Shown here one piece after another: positions 6,598 through 7,129 of a stretch of 7,129 bases of DNA. The notes below the pieces were generated by a model. The model was given only the letters and a program-made list of their open reading frames with translations, searched no databases and had not been told where the DNA came from. The position numbers and the translations under genes were made by a program. Origin of the DNA: Streptosporangiaceae bacterium. GTDB lineage: Bacteria > Actinomycetota > Actinomycetes > Streptosporangiales > Streptosporangiaceae. The stretch is taken from the NCBI GenBank assembly GCA_030052355.1, contig JASIGS010000625.1, forward strand, positions 1 to 7,129. The letters run 5' to 3'. Position 1 is the stretch's first letter. Every line of letters starts with the position of its first letter.

Positions 6598-7128
6598 TCA
6601 GGCGCTGCGGCTGGCCCTGGCGACGTTAGCCTTCAGCTCGGCGAGGTTCTGCCGGGTGACGAACGCGGGCTGCCCAGGATCCACGCGCCAGCTCTCGTCC
6701 AGGCCCCCAAGGTCAAGCGCGTCGAACCCGAACTCGTCGTACAGCCGGGCCACGAGCTGCTTGGCTGCCGGGTCATCCCCGGCGAGCGCTAGCGCCCGCC
6801 GCTTCGGGTCGCCGTTCGGGTGCCCGTCCCCCGACATCTCCGCCGCGTTGATCATGCTGAATGCGCGGACGACCTTGCTGGCAGGCAGGTGCGCCTGCAA
6901 GAGCCCGGGCGCGGTCGTGGTCCCGTCGTCGATCTCGGCAATCGGCCCGTCGCGTTGCGGGAAGTAGTTGATGGTGGCGATGACGACCTTCCCGGCCAGC
7001 GGTTCGGCCGGCACCTGGCCGACGGTCGTGACCGGAATCGCGACGATCGCGAAGTCCGCCGCTCCCGCCGCCTCCGGCGGCGTGGCGGCTCTCGCGTGCG
7101 GGCCCAGGTCGCCGACCAGGCCGGTCAG
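6598..7128 (-). CDS. NADPH:F420 reductase-like NAD(P)-binding protein, second copy, N-terminus outside the window
   Basis: The last 176 codons of a gene entering from the right edge; the frame is open from 7128 to TGA at 6600-6598. A GTG at 7014 is internal: the residues before it (LTGLVGDLGPHARAAT, then ADFAIVAIPVTTVGQ) align with residues about 39-75 of the protein at 356-994. Shared blocks are PLAGKVV, IAEIDDG, LPxSKVVR, RRALALAGDD, EFGFD/RFGFD, ESWR and GQPAF. The strand-end motif is TINYFPQRDG, closer to the usual family TNNYYPQRDG than that of the first copy. The GxGxxG loop lies beyond the edge. The role is presumably an NADPH- and perhaps F420-linked hydride transfer; substrate unknown. 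The gene precedes the beta-helix gene on the same strand, with 67 nt (to ATC 6530) or 103 nt (to ATG 6494) between them, so they may share a transcript. Confidence 0.85.
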   Translation of the reverse strand: MTGLVGDLGPHARAATPPEAAGAADFAIVAIPVTTVGQVPAEPLAGKVVIATINYFPQRDGPIAEIDDGTTTAPGLLQAHLPASKVVRAFSMINAAEMSGDGHPNGDPKRRALALAGDDPAAKQLVARLYDEFGFDALDLGGLDESWRVDPGQPAFVTRQNLAELKANVARASRSA

Positions 7129-7129
7129 C

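Noticed and set aside
5529..6629. 366-codon open frame on the plus strand
   Set aside because: It is antisense to the beta-helix gene, whose residue periodicity and composition mark it as the real one; the plus-strand translation is low-complexity A/R/D/H-rich.

Overview
The window is very GC-rich, with strong G/C preference at third codon positions, GTG starts, and gene families typical of filamentous actinomycetes (a large LuxR-type ATPase regulator, a GAF-ANTAR regulator, NADPH:F420 reductase-like Rossmann proteins). I read it as Actinomycetota chromosome; the genus cannot be fixed from the sequence. I see no tRNA, rRNA, CRISPR array, transposase or attachment site.

Left part, + strand: the 3' end of a zinc-binding/quinone-type medium-chain dehydrogenase (2-340) is followed after 15 nt by a complete NADPH:F420 reductase-like Rossmann protein (356-994), so the two probably form a redox operon. 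A 271-nt gap follows with a very stable bulged hairpin (1096-1122, likely terminator). A TACGAT box sits 6 nt before the ATG of a 936-aa LuxR-family regulator (1266-4076), which suggests a leaderless transcript. A GAF-ANTAR RNA-binding antiterminator (4213-4989) comes next.

Right part, - strand, reading from the right edge inward: a second, 5'-truncated copy of the reductase family (6598-7128), then a protein of unknown function predicted to be a right-handed parallel beta-helix with 25-residue coils (5190-6494, probably starting upstream at an ATC codon at 6530), then a PAS-domain gene that starts at GTG 5200 behind a perfect AGGAGG, overlaps the beta-helix stop by 11 nt, and is broken by a frameshift near 5119-5130. 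The PAS gene runs head-on into the ANTAR gene, and their open frames overlap antisense.

Taken together this is a regulator-rich locus: three sensory/regulatory genes (LuxR-ATPase, GAF-ANTAR, PAS) lie between two inverted paralogous redox genes. The most original element is the - strand cassette reductase / non-secreted beta-helix / PAS. The tight coupling suggests a common physiological role, but no function can be assigned to the beta-helix protein from sequence alone.
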